Assembly (NCBI RefSeq): GCF_002920575.1
Contig: NZ_PQSQ01000003.1
Coordinates: 116,638-180,637, forward strand
DNA: 64,000 bases
Direction: 5' to 3'
From: Streptomyces sp. Ru73
GTDB taxonomy: Bacteria > Actinomycetota > Actinomycetes > Streptomycetales > Streptomycetaceae
Part shown: positions 11,233 through 20,682 of the stretch, in pieces
How positions within the stretch are numbered: position 1 is the stretch's first letter
Layout: every line of letters starts with the position of its first letter
Notes under the pieces: model-generated
Told to the model about the DNA's origin: nothing
The model's input: the letters and a program-made list of their open reading frames with translations, nothing else
The model's database searches: none
Position numbers and translations under genes: made by a program

Positions 11233-11625
11233 ATGGACCGGCGTATGCGGCCGGCGGCCGCCCTGCGGGCACTGCTCACGGCCCTCGCGCTCGTCCTCGG
11301 CGGGCTGACGCCCACCGCGGCGGCCACCACGGCGGCCCCGTACGCGGACGGCACGCCGTACGCCGCCACCGCCCCGGCCGAAGCGCCGCACGCGCACGAC
11401 GGCTCGGCCCACCACGCGAGCCTGCACGCCGTCCTCCGCACCGGCGGCCGCACCGGACCGGCCGAACAGCACGTCGCCCACCCGGCACCCGGACTCGGCC
11501 CGGCCGGCCGCCACGTCCCCCGGACGCAGCCCGCCTCCTGGCTGCCGGGACACCCCGACACCACCGGCCGGCAGCAGTTCTCCGCCGGCCTCCGGCCGGC
11601 CCGCGCCCCGCCCTCCAACGGCTGA
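11233..11625 (+). CDS. Small secreted protein of unknown function
   Basis: 130 residues. ATG at 11233 follows GAGGAGG. The N-terminus has a typical signal peptide: basic MDRRMRP, a hydrophobic stretch RALLTALALVLGGL, then TPTAAAT with a likely AxA cleavage near residue 30. The mature part is short, His/Pro/Ala-rich (for example HAHDGSAHHASLHAVL) and low in complexity, with no recognised domain. His clusters could bind metal, but this is speculation. It precedes secDF by 183 bp on the same strand; a shared transcript is possible. Confidence 0.6.
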   Translation: MDRRMRPAAALRALLTALALVLGGLTPTAAATTAAPYADGTPYAATAPAEAPHAHDGSAHHASLHAVLRTGGRTGPAEQHVAHPAPGLGPAGRHVPRTQPASWLPGHPDTTGRQQFSAGLRPARAPPSNG

Positions 11626-11808
11626 CCACTCCCACCACGGCACGCCCCGGCCACCGGCCGCGCGGGCGTCCGCCGTGCTTCCCGCCGCGCCCGCACGCAC
11701 CGGCCGCGGTGTTCCCCGCCGTGCCCGTACGCCCGCGCGTACCGCACGGATCTGCGCCGCGCCCGCCCCCGGCCGGCCGCGCGGCACCGCCTGTTGGAGG
11801 CCCCACCC

Positions 11809-14172
11809 ATGAACCGCGCCTCGAGGCTGCGCGCGCTCCTCGCGCTCGCCGTCCTCGCCCTGTCGCTCTACCTCGGCCTGACCCAGTCCCCACGCCTCGG
11901 ACTCGACCTGCGCGGCGGCACCCAGCTCGTCCTGGAGACCCGCGACTCGCCCACCGCCAAGGCCGACCGTCAGGCCACCGAACGCACCCTCGAAGTCCTG
12001 CGCCGCCGCGTCGACGGCCTCGGCGTCTCCGAACCGAACCTCGCCCGCTCCGGCGAGAACCGCATCGTCGTCGAACTCCCCGGCGTCCAGGACCCGCGCG
12101 AGGCCGCCCGGGTCCTCGGCCGCACCGCCCAGCTCACCTTCCACCCCGTACGCGGCACCGAACCCGCCGGCACCGAGCAGCAGGGCCCCCGGAACGAACG
12201 CACCCTGCGCGACGAGTCCGGGCAGCCCCTGCGGGTCGGCCCGGCCGCGCTCACCGGCGAACAGGTCGACGGCGCCGAGGCCGGCTTCGACGCCGAGCGC
12301 GGCAGCGGCTGGTACGTCTCCGTCGACCTGCGCGGCAGCGGCCAGAAGGCGTGGGCGAAGCTGACCGGCGAGGCCGCCTGCAAGCCGGTCGGCGACCCCG
12401 CCCGCCGCGCCGCCATCGTCCTGGACGACAAGGTCATCTCCTCACCGCAGGTCAACGAGTCGGTGGCCTGCGGCACCGGCATCACCGGCGGCGCCACCCA
12501 GATCACCGGCAGCTTCACCCAGCAGGAGGCCCAGGACCTCGCACTGCTCATCAAGGGCGGCGCACTGCCCGTACCCGTCGAGCTCGTCGAACAGCGGACC
12601 GTCGGGCCGACGCTCGGCGCCGACGCCATCCAGGCCAGCGCCGCGGCCGCGGTCATCGGCATCTCCCTCACCGCGCTCTTCATCGTCGTCGTCTACCGGC
12701 TGCTCGGCGCCCTCGCCGCGATCGCCCTGGCCTGCTACGCACTGATCTCCTACGCCGCGCTGCTGGCGCTCGGCGCCACGCTCACCCTCCCGGGCCTGGC
12801 CGGCTTCGTGCTCGCCATCGGCATGGCCGTGGACGCCAACGTCCTGGTCTTCGAACGGGCCAGGGAGGAGTACGCGGCTACGGGCCACAAGAAGAAGCGG
12901 CGCGGCGGCACGGACGACGGCGCGCGGCCGAGCCTGCGCACCGCCCTCACCGCCGGCTTCCGCAACGCCTTCAGCGCCGTCGCCGACTCCAACATCACCA
13001 CCCTGCTCGCCGCAGGTCTGCTCTTCTTCTTCGCCTCAGGACCCGTCCGCGGCTTCGGCGTCACCCTCTCCATCGGCGTCCTCGCCTCGATGATCAGCGC
13101 GCTGGTCGTCACCCGCGTCCTCGCCGAATTCGCCGTCGGCCGCGACCTCGTACGGTCCGCACCCCGCATCACCGGGCTGGCGAACGAGGGCCGGGTCCGC
13201 ACCTGGCTCACCCACCGCGCCCCCGACCTCATGCGCCACCGGCGCCGCTGGCTCGCCGCCTCCGCACTCGTCCTCGCCGTGGCCGCCGCCGGCATCGGAC
13301 TGCGGGGCCTCGACTTCGGCGTGGAGTTCACCGGCGGCCGCTCCGTCGAGTACCGCACCGCCCAGCCGGTGGACCCCGGCGCCGCCCGCACGGCACTCGC
13401 CGACGCCGGCTTCCCGCGCGCCGTCGTCAATTCCTCCGGTGACGGCGACCTCACCGTACGCACCGAGAAGCTGACCGCGGCCCAGGAAGGGGAGGTACGC
13501 AAGACCGTCGCCGCACTCGGCGGCAAGACCGAGAAGGTGCGCGACGAACTCATCGGGCCGAGCCTCGGCGACGAACTGCGCCGCAACGCGCTCATCGCCC
13601 TCGGCGTCGCGCTGCTGGCCCAGCTCGGCTACCTCGCGGTCCGCTTCCGCTGGACCTTCGGCGCCTCGGCGGTGGCCGCCATGGCCCACGACGTACTGAT
13701 CCTGGTCGGCGTCTTCGCCTGGCTCGGCAAGCCCGTCGACGGGGTGTTCCTCGCCGCGCTGCTCACCGTCATCGGGTACTCCGTCAACGACTCCGTCGTG
13801 GTCTTCGACCGGGTACGCGAACTGTGGGGCGCCAACCGCCGGGCACGCTTCGACCGGATCGCCAACTCCGCGATCCTGCAGACCCTGCCGCGCACGGTGA
13901 ACACCGGCATCGGCGCCGTCCTGATCCTGGCCGCGCTGGCCTTCCTGGGCGGCGACACGCTCACCGACTTCGCCGTGGCACTGCTGATCGGCATCGGCGT
14001 CGGCACGTACTCCTCGCTGTTCACGGCGATGCCGCTGGCCATCGCGCTGGAGGCGCGCAGTGCGGCACCGCCGCCCCGGCCGGTGACCCGCAGCGGCTCC
14101 ACGAAGCCGCTGACCGGGCCGCGCCGCCGGGCGGGGGAGCGGCACCGGGACGACACGGGCGCGGTGGTCTGA
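11809..14172 (+). CDS. secDF: Fused protein translocase subunit SecDF
   Basis: 787 residues with both halves of the Sec accessory translocase, which uses proton motive force to pull proteins through SecYEG. SecD half: LGLDLRGGTQLVLE after the first membrane helix, the periplasmic P1 region, then GFVLAIGMAVDANVLVFERA in TM4. SecF half: GLDFGVEFTGG, VIGYSVNDSVVVFDR and RTVNTGIGAVLILAAL. The conserved Asp of the proton path (AVDANVLVFE) is present. The ATG at 11809 follows GGAGG; a TTG 15 nt upstream overlaps that site. Streptomyces usually also has separate secD and secF, so this may be an additional copy (family knowledge, not visible here). Confidence 0.92.
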   Translation: MNRASRLRALLALAVLALSLYLGLTQSPRLGLDLRGGTQLVLETRDSPTAKADRQATERTLEVLRRRVDGLGVSEPNLARSGENRIVVELPGVQDPREAARVLGRTAQLTFHPVRGTEPAGTEQQGPRNERTLRDESGQPLRVGPAALTGEQVDGAEAGFDAERGSGWYVSVDLRGSGQKAWAKLTGEAACKPVGDPARRAAIVLDDKVISSPQVNESVACGTGITGGATQITGSFTQQEAQDLALLIKGGALPVPVELVEQRTVGPTLGADAIQASAAAAVIGISLTALFIVVVYRLLGALAAIALACYALISYAALLALGATLTLPGLAGFVLAIGMAVDANVLVFERAREEYAATGHKKKRRGGTDDGARPSLRTALTAGFRNAFSAVADSNITTLLAAGLLFFFASGPVRGFGVTLSIGVLASMISALVVTRVLAEFAVGRDLVRSAPRITGLANEGRVRTWLTHRAPDLMRHRRRWLAASALVLAVAAAGIGLRGLDFGVEFTGGRSVEYRTAQPVDPGAARTALADAGFPRAVVNSSGDGDLTVRTEKLTAAQEGEVRKTVAALGGKTEKVRDELIGPSLGDELRRNALIALGVALLAQLGYLAVRFRWTFGASAVAAMAHDVLILVGVFAWLGKPVDGVFLAALLTVIGYSVNDSVVVFDRVRELWGANRRARFDRIANSAILQTLPRTVNTGIGAVLILAALAFLGGDTLTDFAVALLIGIGVGTYSSLFTAMPLAIALEARSAAPPPRPVTRSGSTKPLTGPRRRAGERHRDDTGAVV

Positions 14173-14187
14173 CCGGCGGCCGTCACC

Positions 14188-14222
14188 GGCGCGCGGGCCG
14201 TCTCCCGTACGGCCCGCGCGCC
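14188..14222. terminator. Hairpin between convergent secDF and permease genes
   Basis: GGCGCGCGGGCCGT (14188-14201) and its perfect complement (14209-14222) flank a 7-nt loop. It sits between the two convergent stop codons. There is no U-tract, as is usual for Streptomyces terminators. Confidence 0.7.
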
Positions 14223-14225
14223 GCC

Positions 14226-15755
14226 TCACGGCCGGGGCACCTCCGGCCGGGACGCCTCCGCCTCCGCCTCCAGCGCCGTCACCGCCGTGGCGCCCGTCCC
14301 CCGTACGCCGGCGGCCGCCGCGACCGGTGCCCCGGCGGCCGCTCCGGGCCGCCCGCGCCTGCGGTACGCGCGCACGCCGTACGCCCCGAGCACCACCACG
14401 AGCGTGACGGCGCTGGCCGCGAAGTCCTGGCGGGTGGAGGGGAGCACCGCCATCGTCACGATCACGACCGCCATCGCCGCCACCGTGAACCAGCTCAGGT
14501 ACGGGTACCACCACATCTTCAGCTGGAGGGCGCCCGGGTCCTCACGCTCCAGACGGCGGCGCAGCCTCAGCTGGGAGAGGGCGACGAGCAGGTACACGAA
14601 GAGGGCCACCGCGCCGTAGGAGTGCACGATGAACGAGAACACCGCGTCCGGCGACACATACGCGATGATCACCGAGACGTAGCCGAGGGTGGTCGCGAGG
14701 AGGATCGCGCGGCGCGGCACGCCCCGCTTGCTGAGCTTGGTCAGGCCGCGCGGCGCGTCACCGTTCCCGGTGAGCGCGAAGACGATGCGGGAGGCGCTGT
14801 AGAGCCCCGCGTTCAGCGAGGACAGCACGGCGACCAGGACCAGGACCCGCATCAGGGTGCCGGCGGCGGGAATGCCGATCTGCTGCAGCGCCGCGACGTA
14901 CGGGCCGTCGGCCACGTCCGGGTTGTTCCACGGCACGATCGCGATGACCAGGAAGATCGAGCCGACGTAGAAGAGCAGGACGCGCAGGACGACGGAGTTG
15001 GTGGCCTTGGCGACGTTCCGGCGCGGCTCACTGGACTCGGAGGCGGCCAGCGCGGCGATCTCGGCGCCGGTGAAGAAGCCGACGGCGGGGATGACGGCCG
15101 CGAGCACCGGGCCGATGCCGTGCGGCGCGAAACCGTGGTGCGCGGTGAGGTTCGAGACGTCCGCGTGGTGCGCGCCCGGCCACATTCCCAGGACGAATAC
15201 CAGGCCGAGGACGAGAAATACGGTGATGGCGGCGACCTTGATGGAGGAGAACCAGTACTCGAACTCGCCGAACGATTTTACCGAGAACATGTTGACCGCG
15301 GTGAGGATGACCATCAGGCAGAGGCTGATGACCCACAGCGGAATTCCCGGCAGCCAGACGTGGAGTTGGCTCGCTCCGGCGACCGCCTCCAGCGCCACCA
15401 CATTCACCCAAAAATACCAGTAGAGCCAGCCGATGGTGAATCCGCCCCAATTGCCCAGGGCGAGCCGCGCATAGGCGTAGAAGGAACCGACCGACGGGCG
15501 GGCCACCGCCATTTCGCCGAGCATCCGCATGACGAGGATGACCAGCCCGCCGGCCAGCAGGAACGAGATGATCGCGGCCGGCCCGGCGTCCTCGATGACC
15601 ACGCCGCTGCCCACGAAGAGCCCGGCACCGATGACTCCGCCGAGGGCGATGAGCCGCATATGACGCTGTTTGAGTTCGCTCCGCAGACCTGCGCTTTCGG
15701 TGGCCTCTGACGTTTTCTCTCCCACGGGGACCCCATTTCCTTGGGTAATCGGCAT
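14226..15755 (-). CDS. APC-family amino acid permease (GABA-permease-like), possible taurine/omega-amino acid importer
   Basis: 509 residues with 12 predicted membrane helices. After a 30-residue cytosolic start comes RHMRLIALGGVIGAGLFVGSG, the helix-1 GVIGAGLFVG unwound substrate site of the AAT/GabP subfamily. SFLLAGGLVILVMRMLGEMA and GFFTGAEIAALAASES are further family signatures. It lies downstream of the aminotransferase and alanine dehydrogenase genes on the same strand, separated by 490 bp containing a tandem repeat. In this context it probably imports the locus substrate, taurine or a similar omega-amino acid. No TauABC transporter is present. The ATG at 15755 has a weak ribosome site; a GTG 30 nt downstream is an alternative. 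Confidence 0.85.
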   Translation of the reverse strand: MPITQGNGVPVGEKTSEATESAGLRSELKQRHMRLIALGGVIGAGLFVGSGVVIEDAGPAAIISFLLAGGLVILVMRMLGEMAVARPSVGSFYAYARLALGNWGGFTIGWLYWYFWVNVVALEAVAGASQLHVWLPGIPLWVISLCLMVILTAVNMFSVKSFGEFEYWFSSIKVAAITVFLVLGLVFVLGMWPGAHHADVSNLTAHHGFAPHGIGPVLAAVIPAVGFFTGAEIAALAASESSEPRRNVAKATNSVVLRVLLFYVGSIFLVIAIVPWNNPDVADGPYVAALQQIGIPAAGTLMRVLVLVAVLSSLNAGLYSASRIVFALTGNGDAPRGLTKLSKRGVPRRAILLATTLGYVSVIIAYVSPDAVFSFIVHSYGAVALFVYLLVALSQLRLRRRLEREDPGALQLKMWWYPYLSWFTVAAMAVVIVTMAVLPSTRQDFAASAVTLVVVLGAYGVRAYRRRGRPGAAAGAPVAAAAGVRGTGATAVTALEAEAEASRPEVPRP

Positions 15756-15941
15756 TGTCGGGGATGATGGCCGCCCGGTGAACTCCGGAGAAAGCGCCAG
15801 AAACCAGCGATACAGCGGTACCAGAGGGGAGCCTAGAACGCGCACATGACGCGCGTGTTGCACCGGCATTGCACGATGATCGTTTCAGGCACGCGGACGC
15901 ACGCGCACGCGGGCATGCCGGGTGCACCGGGGGGCGGGCGT

Positions 15942-16169
15942 GTCCGCGCCGCCTCCCCCGGGTAAGCCGCTGCTCCGCTGGGTAATCCCCCGGTGGGGGT
16001 GCGGGCGTGTTCGAGTGGCCCCGTATGCGCAGCGCCGGCGTCGCGAAGGACGGGGGTCCGCGCCGCCTCCCCCGGGTAATCCCCTGCTCCGCTGGGTAAC
16101 CCCCCGGTGGGGGTGCGGGCGTGTTCGAGTGGCCCCGTATGCGCAGCCCCGGCGTCGCGAAGGACGGGG
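15942..16169. repeat. Two tandem copies of a 114-bp repeat
   Basis: 15942-16055 and 16056-16169 are two head-to-tail copies differing at a few positions; each begins GTCCGCGCCGCCTCCCCCGG and ends near GGCGTCGCGAAGGACGGGGG. Each contains the self-complementary ATCCCCCGGTGGGGGT-type element. The second copy runs into a G9 tract. The repeat fills most of the 490-bp gap 15756-16245 between the permease and aminotransferase genes, where I see no gene. The short ORFs in it are composition artefacts. Confidence 0.85.
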
Positions 16170-16245
16170 GGGGGTTCGCGCGTCCGCGTCCGCGCGAGGG
16201 GGGAAGCCTCCGTGAGGCCCCCGCCCCCGCCGCGCGGTACGGGGC

Positions 16246-17616
16246 TCAGCCCAGGATCGCCCGCTGTACGTCGGCGATCATCACGTCCACGCCCGACAGC
16301 AGCTCCGCGAGCACCTCGCGGTCGGCCACCAGCGGCGGTGAGATCATCAGCATCGTCGCACCCCGGTCGTCCGGCCGCAGGATGACCCCGGTGCGCCGGA
16401 AGGCGCTCGGCAGCACCTCGCGCAGCACCTTCTGCGACTCCGCCTCGGTCAGCTCCCGGCCGGTCTCGTTGTCGGCCATCAGCTCGACCGCGTAGAAGAA
16501 GCCCATGCCGCGTACGTCCTTCACGACGCGGTAGCGCTCCTTGATGCCCTCCAGTCCGGCCCGCAGCTCGGGGCCGAGCGTGCGGACGTTGCCGAGGACG
16601 TTCTCGTCCCGCATCGCGGTGATGTTGGCGACCGCGACCGCCGTGGAGACCGGGTGGCCGCCCCAGGTCGCACCGTGCGTGAACGTCCCGCCCTGCGGCG
16701 ACTCGTACAGCCCGCGCACCAGCGGCTCCCGGGCGATCATGCCGCCCAGCGGCGCGTACCCCGAGGTCGACCCCTTGGCAAAGGTGATCATGTCCGGTAC
16801 GACGCCGAAGTACCCGCTGCCGAACCACTCGCCCAGCCGCCCGAACGAGCAGATCACCTCGTCCGCGACCAGCAGCACGCCGTACGTGTCGCAGATGCGG
16901 CGCAGCTCGCGCCAGTAGCCGTCCGGCGGGACCAGCGCGCCGCGGCCGTTCTGCACCGGCTCGGCGAAGACCGCCGCGACCGTCTCCGGGCCCTCCTCGA
17001 CGATGGCCCGCTCGATGGCGCGTACGCACTCCAGCTCGTCCGCCGGGCCGCAGTCGCCGGTGAATCCCAGGGTGTTGGGCACGTGCCGGATGCCGGGCAG
17101 CAGCGGCTGGAACGGCTCGCGGATCTTCGGCAGGCCGGTCACCGACAGGGCGCCGAGCGTCACCCCGTGGTACGCCATGTGCCGGCTGATGATCTTCGTA
17201 CGCTGTGGTGCGCCCTGGCTCCGGTGGTACTGCCGGGCGAACTTGATGGCCGTCTCCACGGCCTCCGAACCGGAGTTGACGAACCAGGTGACGCCGAGGT
17301 CGCCGGGCGCCAGGTCCGCTATCAGGCTCGCCGCCTCCACGGCCGGCGGGTGCGCTGCGCCCCAGTTGGTGGAGTACGGCAGCGTCTCCATCTGCTTGGC
17401 GGCGGCGGCCACGATGTCACCGCGGCCGTGTCCCATGTTGACGCAGAACAGTCCGGCCAGGCCGTCCAGGAAGCGGCGCCCCTGCTCGTCGTAGAGGTGG
17501 CAGCCCTCGCTGCGGACGAAGACCGGGAGGTTCCGGTCCTGCCAGACGTCGTTGCGGGTGAAGTGCTGGCCGAGGTGGGCCTGGGCCTTGGCGCGCAGGG
17601 AGTGGTCGGTGCTCAC
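16246..17616 (-). CDS. tpa: Class III aminotransferase, probable taurine:pyruvate aminotransferase
   Basis: 456 residues, the usual length of omega-amino acid:pyruvate transaminases. Cofactor residues are visible: [19 protein letters not shown] (phosphate loop), Asp252 in [15 protein letters not shown], and Schiff-base Lys281 in [35 protein letters not shown] is the C-terminal signature. The alanine dehydrogenase gene lies 88 bp upstream on the same strand, and xsc and pta are in the same locus, which fits taurine + pyruvate giving sulfoacetaldehyde + alanine. By sequence alone beta-alanine, GABA or a polyamine are alternative amino donors; the context decides for taurine. Confidence 0.82.
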   Translation of the reverse strand: MSTDHSLRAKAQAHLGQHFTRNDVWQDRNLPVFVRSEGCHLYDEQGRRFLDGLAGLFCVNMGHGRGDIVAAAAKQMETLPYSTNWGAAHPPAVEAASLIADLAPGDLGVTWFVNSGSEAVETAIKFARQYHRSQGAPQRTKIISRHMAYHGVTLGALSVTGLPKIREPFQPLLPGIRHVPNTLGFTGDCGPADELECVRAIERAIVEEGPETVAAVFAEPVQNGRGALVPPDGYWRELRRICDTYGVLLVADEVICSFGRLGEWFGSGYFGVVPDMITFAKGSTSGYAPLGGMIAREPLVRGLYESPQGGTFTHGATWGGHPVSTAVAVANITAMRDENVLGNVRTLGPELRAGLEGIKERYRVVKDVRGMGFFYAVELMADNETGRELTEAESQKVLREVLPSAFRRTGVILRPDDRGATMLMISPPLVADREVLAELLSGVDVMIADVQRAILG

Positions 17617-17704
17617 GGTGATCCTTCCGGAGGGGGAGCGGGGGAGGGACGGCGGTGCGGCGGCGGGCCCGCGCCGCGGCGGTCGGGCGGGCCCGGCGCG
17701 GGTG

Positions 17705-18820
17705 TCAGACGAGGACCTCGTCCACGTCGACGTACTTCAGGTCGTGCGCCTCGGCCACCGGCCGGTAGGTGAGCTGGCCGCCCACCACGTTGATGCCGCG
17801 CTTGACGGCGGGGTCGGCCTCGGCGGCGGCCGCGAGACCGTTGTCGGCGATGGCCAGGACGTAGGGCAGGGTGACGTTGGTCAGCGCGTACGTGGAGGTG
17901 TTGGGGACCGCGCCCGGCATGTTGGCGACGCAGTAGAAGACCGAGTCGTGGACCCGGTACGTCGGGTCGGCGTGCGTGGTCGGCCGGGAGTCCTCGAAGC
18001 AGCCGCCCTGGTCGATGGCGATGTCGACGAGGACCGAGCCCTCCTTCATCCGCGAGACCAGGTCGTTGCTGATCAGCTTGGGGGCGCGGGCGCCGGGCAC
18101 CAGCACCGCGCCGATGACCAGGTCGGCCTCGAGGACGGCGCGCTCCAGCTCGAAGGCGTTGGAGGCGACGGTGCGGATGCGGCCCTGGTACATCCGGTCG
18201 GCGGCGCGCAGCTTCTCGATGTTCAGGTCCAGCAGCGTGACGTCGGCCCACATGCCGGTGGCCACGGCCACCGCGTTCATGCCGGAGACGCCGGCGCCGA
18301 CGACCACGACCTTGGCGGGGGAGGTGCCGGACACGCCGCCCATCAGCACGCCGCGGCCGCCCGCCGCGCGCATCAGGTGGTACGCGCCGACCTGCGGCGC
18401 CAGCCGGCCCGCGACCTCCGACATCGGGAAGAGCAGCGGCAGCGAGCCGTCGGCGGGCTGCACGGTCTCGTACGCGACGCCGGTGATGCCCGACTCCAGC
18501 ATCGCCTGCGTGCACTCCTTGGAGGCGGCCAGGTGCAGGTACGTGAAGAGCAGCTGCCCCTCGCGCATGCGGTGGTACTCCTCGGCGATGGGCTCCTTGA
18601 CCTTGAGGATCATGTCGGCGGCGGCCCAGACCTGGTCGGCGTCCGGCAGGACGGTGGCGCCGGCCGCGGTGTACTCGCCGTCCGGGATCGAGGAGCCGGC
18701 GCCGGCGCCCCGCTCGATGTACACGGTGTGGCCGTGGCAGACCAGCTCGTGGACGCCCGAGGGGGTGATGGCCACCCGGTACTCGTGGTTCTTGATCTCG
18801 CGCGGGATTCCGATCTTCAC
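17705..18820 (-). CDS. ald: Alanine dehydrogenase
   Basis: 371 residues. It oxidatively deaminates L-alanine to pyruvate and ammonium with NAD. The start is [20 protein letters not shown] (GTG at 18820 after GGGAG), the classic N-terminal signature. Catalytic Lys75 (ILKVKEP) and His96 (LFTYLHLAA) fall at their canonical numbers, and the NAD loop is [19 protein letters not shown]. An upstream extension of the frame to 18994 has no family counterpart. As first gene of the ald-aminotransferase set it would regenerate the pyruvate consumed by transamination. It is divergent from the MocR regulator. Confidence 0.95.
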   Translation of the reverse strand: MKIGIPREIKNHEYRVAITPSGVHELVCHGHTVYIERGAGAGSSIPDGEYTAAGATVLPDADQVWAAADMILKVKEPIAEEYHRMREGQLLFTYLHLAASKECTQAMLESGITGVAYETVQPADGSLPLLFPMSEVAGRLAPQVGAYHLMRAAGGRGVLMGGVSGTSPAKVVVVGAGVSGMNAVAVATGMWADVTLLDLNIEKLRAADRMYQGRIRTVASNAFELERAVLEADLVIGAVLVPGARAPKLISNDLVSRMKEGSVLVDIAIDQGGCFEDSRPTTHADPTYRVHDSVFYCVANMPGAVPNTSTYALTNVTLPYVLAIADNGLAAAAEADPAVKRGINVVGGQLTYRPVAEAHDLKYVDVDEVLV

Positions 18821-18929
18821 GTAGAACTCCCATCGGTTGGGTGCGGGCGCGGCTGGGCGCCCGGCGGCTCTCGGTGTCCGGGGCGGCGGCGCTCCGTCGT
18901 CACGCGTCGTGGCGTTAGCGTGCGCGGCC

Positions 18930-18955
18930 AACTGGTCCGGGCGTAAGCGCCAGTT
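18930..18955. promoter_or_regulatory. Candidate MocR operator between ald and the regulator gene
   Basis: AACTGG (18930-18935) and CCAGTT (18950-18955) form an inverted repeat. Each arm is followed by a TCCGG, giving an overlapping direct repeat AACTGGTCCGG / CCAGTTATCCGG. MocR-type regulators often bind direct repeats in divergent promoters. The site lies about 110 bp upstream of the ald start. Confidence 0.45.
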
Positions 18956-19102
18956 ATCCGGCTTCTGATGGGTCCAGGGCCGGACGTGCCGCACGGGGCC
19001 CGGCCGGGCAATCTTTCGCGTCCGACCTCTTGGGCGGCGGCCCGGACGCGGTTACGATCCCGTCAGCTGGCACCCCGCGACAAGGCGAATCCGGTCAATC
19101 CG

Positions 19103-20668
19103 ATGGGGGCAGTGCTGCCCCGCGCGCCGGTCCCACCCTCCGCCCGTACGACCCGGTGCAGCACCTTCCCCCGCCATCCGCCATCGCAGGAGGCCGGTAT
19201 TCCCCGCACACTGATCGACATCGACCGGGACTCGGCCGAACCGCTGTACCGGCAGATCCGCAAGGCGATCGAGCACGGCATAGCGGTCGGCACCATCGAC
19301 GCCAGCAGCAGGCTCCCCTCGTCCCGTGAACTCGCCCGTGAGCTGGGCCTTTCCCGCAACACCGTGAACGCCGCGTACCAGGAGCTGGTCGCCGAGGGCT
19401 TCGTCGAGAGCCGGGTGCGGCAGGGCATCTTCGTCAACCGCGACATGCGGCCGTACTGCGCCGCCGAACAGCGCCCGGCGCACGAGCCCTTCGACTGGAG
19501 CGCACGGCTGCGCGGCCACCCCGAGGACACCCTCCCGCACATCGAGAAGCGCGCCGACTGGGCGGAGTACCCGTACCCCTTCCTCGCCGGCCAGGTCGAC
19601 CTGCGCGCTTTCCCCGCCCGCGACTGGTCCCGTGCGCTCAACGAGGCGCTCTACCAGCCGCACGCCCGCTACAGCCTCCAGGACTCCATCGCCTTCGACG
19701 ATCCGCTGCTGGCCGAGATGGTGTGCAGCCGGCTGCTCCCGGCCCGCGGCGTCGAGGCCACGCCCGAGGAGGTCCTGATCACGGTCGGCTCGCAGCAGGG
19801 CCTCGACCTGCTCACCCGCGCCCTCCTCGCCACCGGCTCGGTCGTCGCCGTCGAGGACCCCGGCTACCTCGACGCGCGGCACATCTTCGTCCGCGCCGGC
19901 GCCCGCCTGATGCCGCTGCCCGTCACGGCCGCCGGGCTCACCCCGCCCGCCACCCTCGCCGGCGTCGACCTGCTGCACGTCACGCCGAGCCATCACCACC
20001 CCACCAACGTCACCCTCGGCATCGGCCGCCGCCGCGAACTGCTCTCCCTGGTCCGGGAGAGCGGCACGGTCATCGTCGAGGACGACTACGACAGCGAGTT
20101 CCGCTACCAGGGCAGCCCGACGCCGGCCCTGAAGGGCCTGGACACCACCGACCAGGTCGTCTACCTCGGCACGTTCTCCAAGTTCCTCGCCCCCGGCCTG
20201 CGCCTGGGCTACCTGGTCGGCGCCAAGGAACTGGTACGCGAACTCCGCGACCTGCGCCGCTACTCCGTCCGCCACCCCTCGGGCCACACCCAGCGCGCCC
20301 TCGCCCTGCTCATCCAGTCCGGCGAGTACCACCGCGCCGTCCGCCGCTACCGCGGCCAGCTCATGCGCAAGTGGGAAGCGGCCTGCACGGCCGTCAACAC
20401 CTACCTTCCCTGGCACACCACGCCGTCCCCGGGCGGCGTCAGCCTCTGGATGACGGGCCCCGAGGAACTGGACTGCCGCCGCCTCGTCGACAGCGCCCAG
20501 CGACACGGCGTCCTCATCGAACGCGGCGACATCTACTACCTCGCCCAGGGCACCGACACCCCACCCCTCAACCACTTCCGCATCGGCTTCGCGGCCCCCC
20601 AACTCTCGGCGATCGACCCGGGGATCCGGATTCTGGGGCGGCTGGTGGAAGACGCCATGACGCGGTGA
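19103..20668 (+). CDS. MocR/GabR-type transcriptional regulator (GntR HTH + aminotransferase domain), TauR-like
   Basis: An N-terminal GntR winged helix (EPLYRQIRKAIEHGIAVGTI; SSRELARELGLSRNTVNAAY) is followed by a class I aminotransferase fold used as PLP sensor, with TVGSQQGLDLLTRALL, EDDYDSEFRYQG and the PLP Lys in LGTFSKFLAPGLRLGYL. Divergent from ald-tpa, which MocR proteins of this kind (TauR, GabR) typically activate. The start is uncertain. The ATG at 19103 has no ribosome site and adds about 32 non-conserved residues. An AGGAGG at 19188-19193 sits 5 nt before an ATT at 19199 that would begin exactly at the conserved HTH region (489 residues). Confidence 0.88.
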   Translation: MGAVLPRAPVPPSARTTRCSTFPRHPPSQEAGIPRTLIDIDRDSAEPLYRQIRKAIEHGIAVGTIDASSRLPSSRELARELGLSRNTVNAAYQELVAEGFVESRVRQGIFVNRDMRPYCAAEQRPAHEPFDWSARLRGHPEDTLPHIEKRADWAEYPYPFLAGQVDLRAFPARDWSRALNEALYQPHARYSLQDSIAFDDPLLAEMVCSRLLPARGVEATPEEVLITVGSQQGLDLLTRALLATGSVVAVEDPGYLDARHIFVRAGARLMPLPVTAAGLTPPATLAGVDLLHVTPSHHHPTNVTLGIGRRRELLSLVRESGTVIVEDDYDSEFRYQGSPTPALKGLDTTDQVVYLGTFSKFLAPGLRLGYLVGAKELVRELRDLRRYSVRHPSGHTQRALALLIQSGEYHRAVRRYRGQLMRKWEAACTAVNTYLPWHTTPSPGGVSLWMTGPEELDCRRLVDSAQRHGVLIERGDIYYLAQGTDTPPLNHFRIGFAAPQLSAIDPGIRILGRLVEDAMTR

Positions 20669-20682
20669 GACCACCCGGCCGG

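Noticed and set aside
15922..16495. Plus-strand short ORFs within the 114-bp repeat region
   Set aside because: They follow the repeat units and lack ribosome sites and domains.
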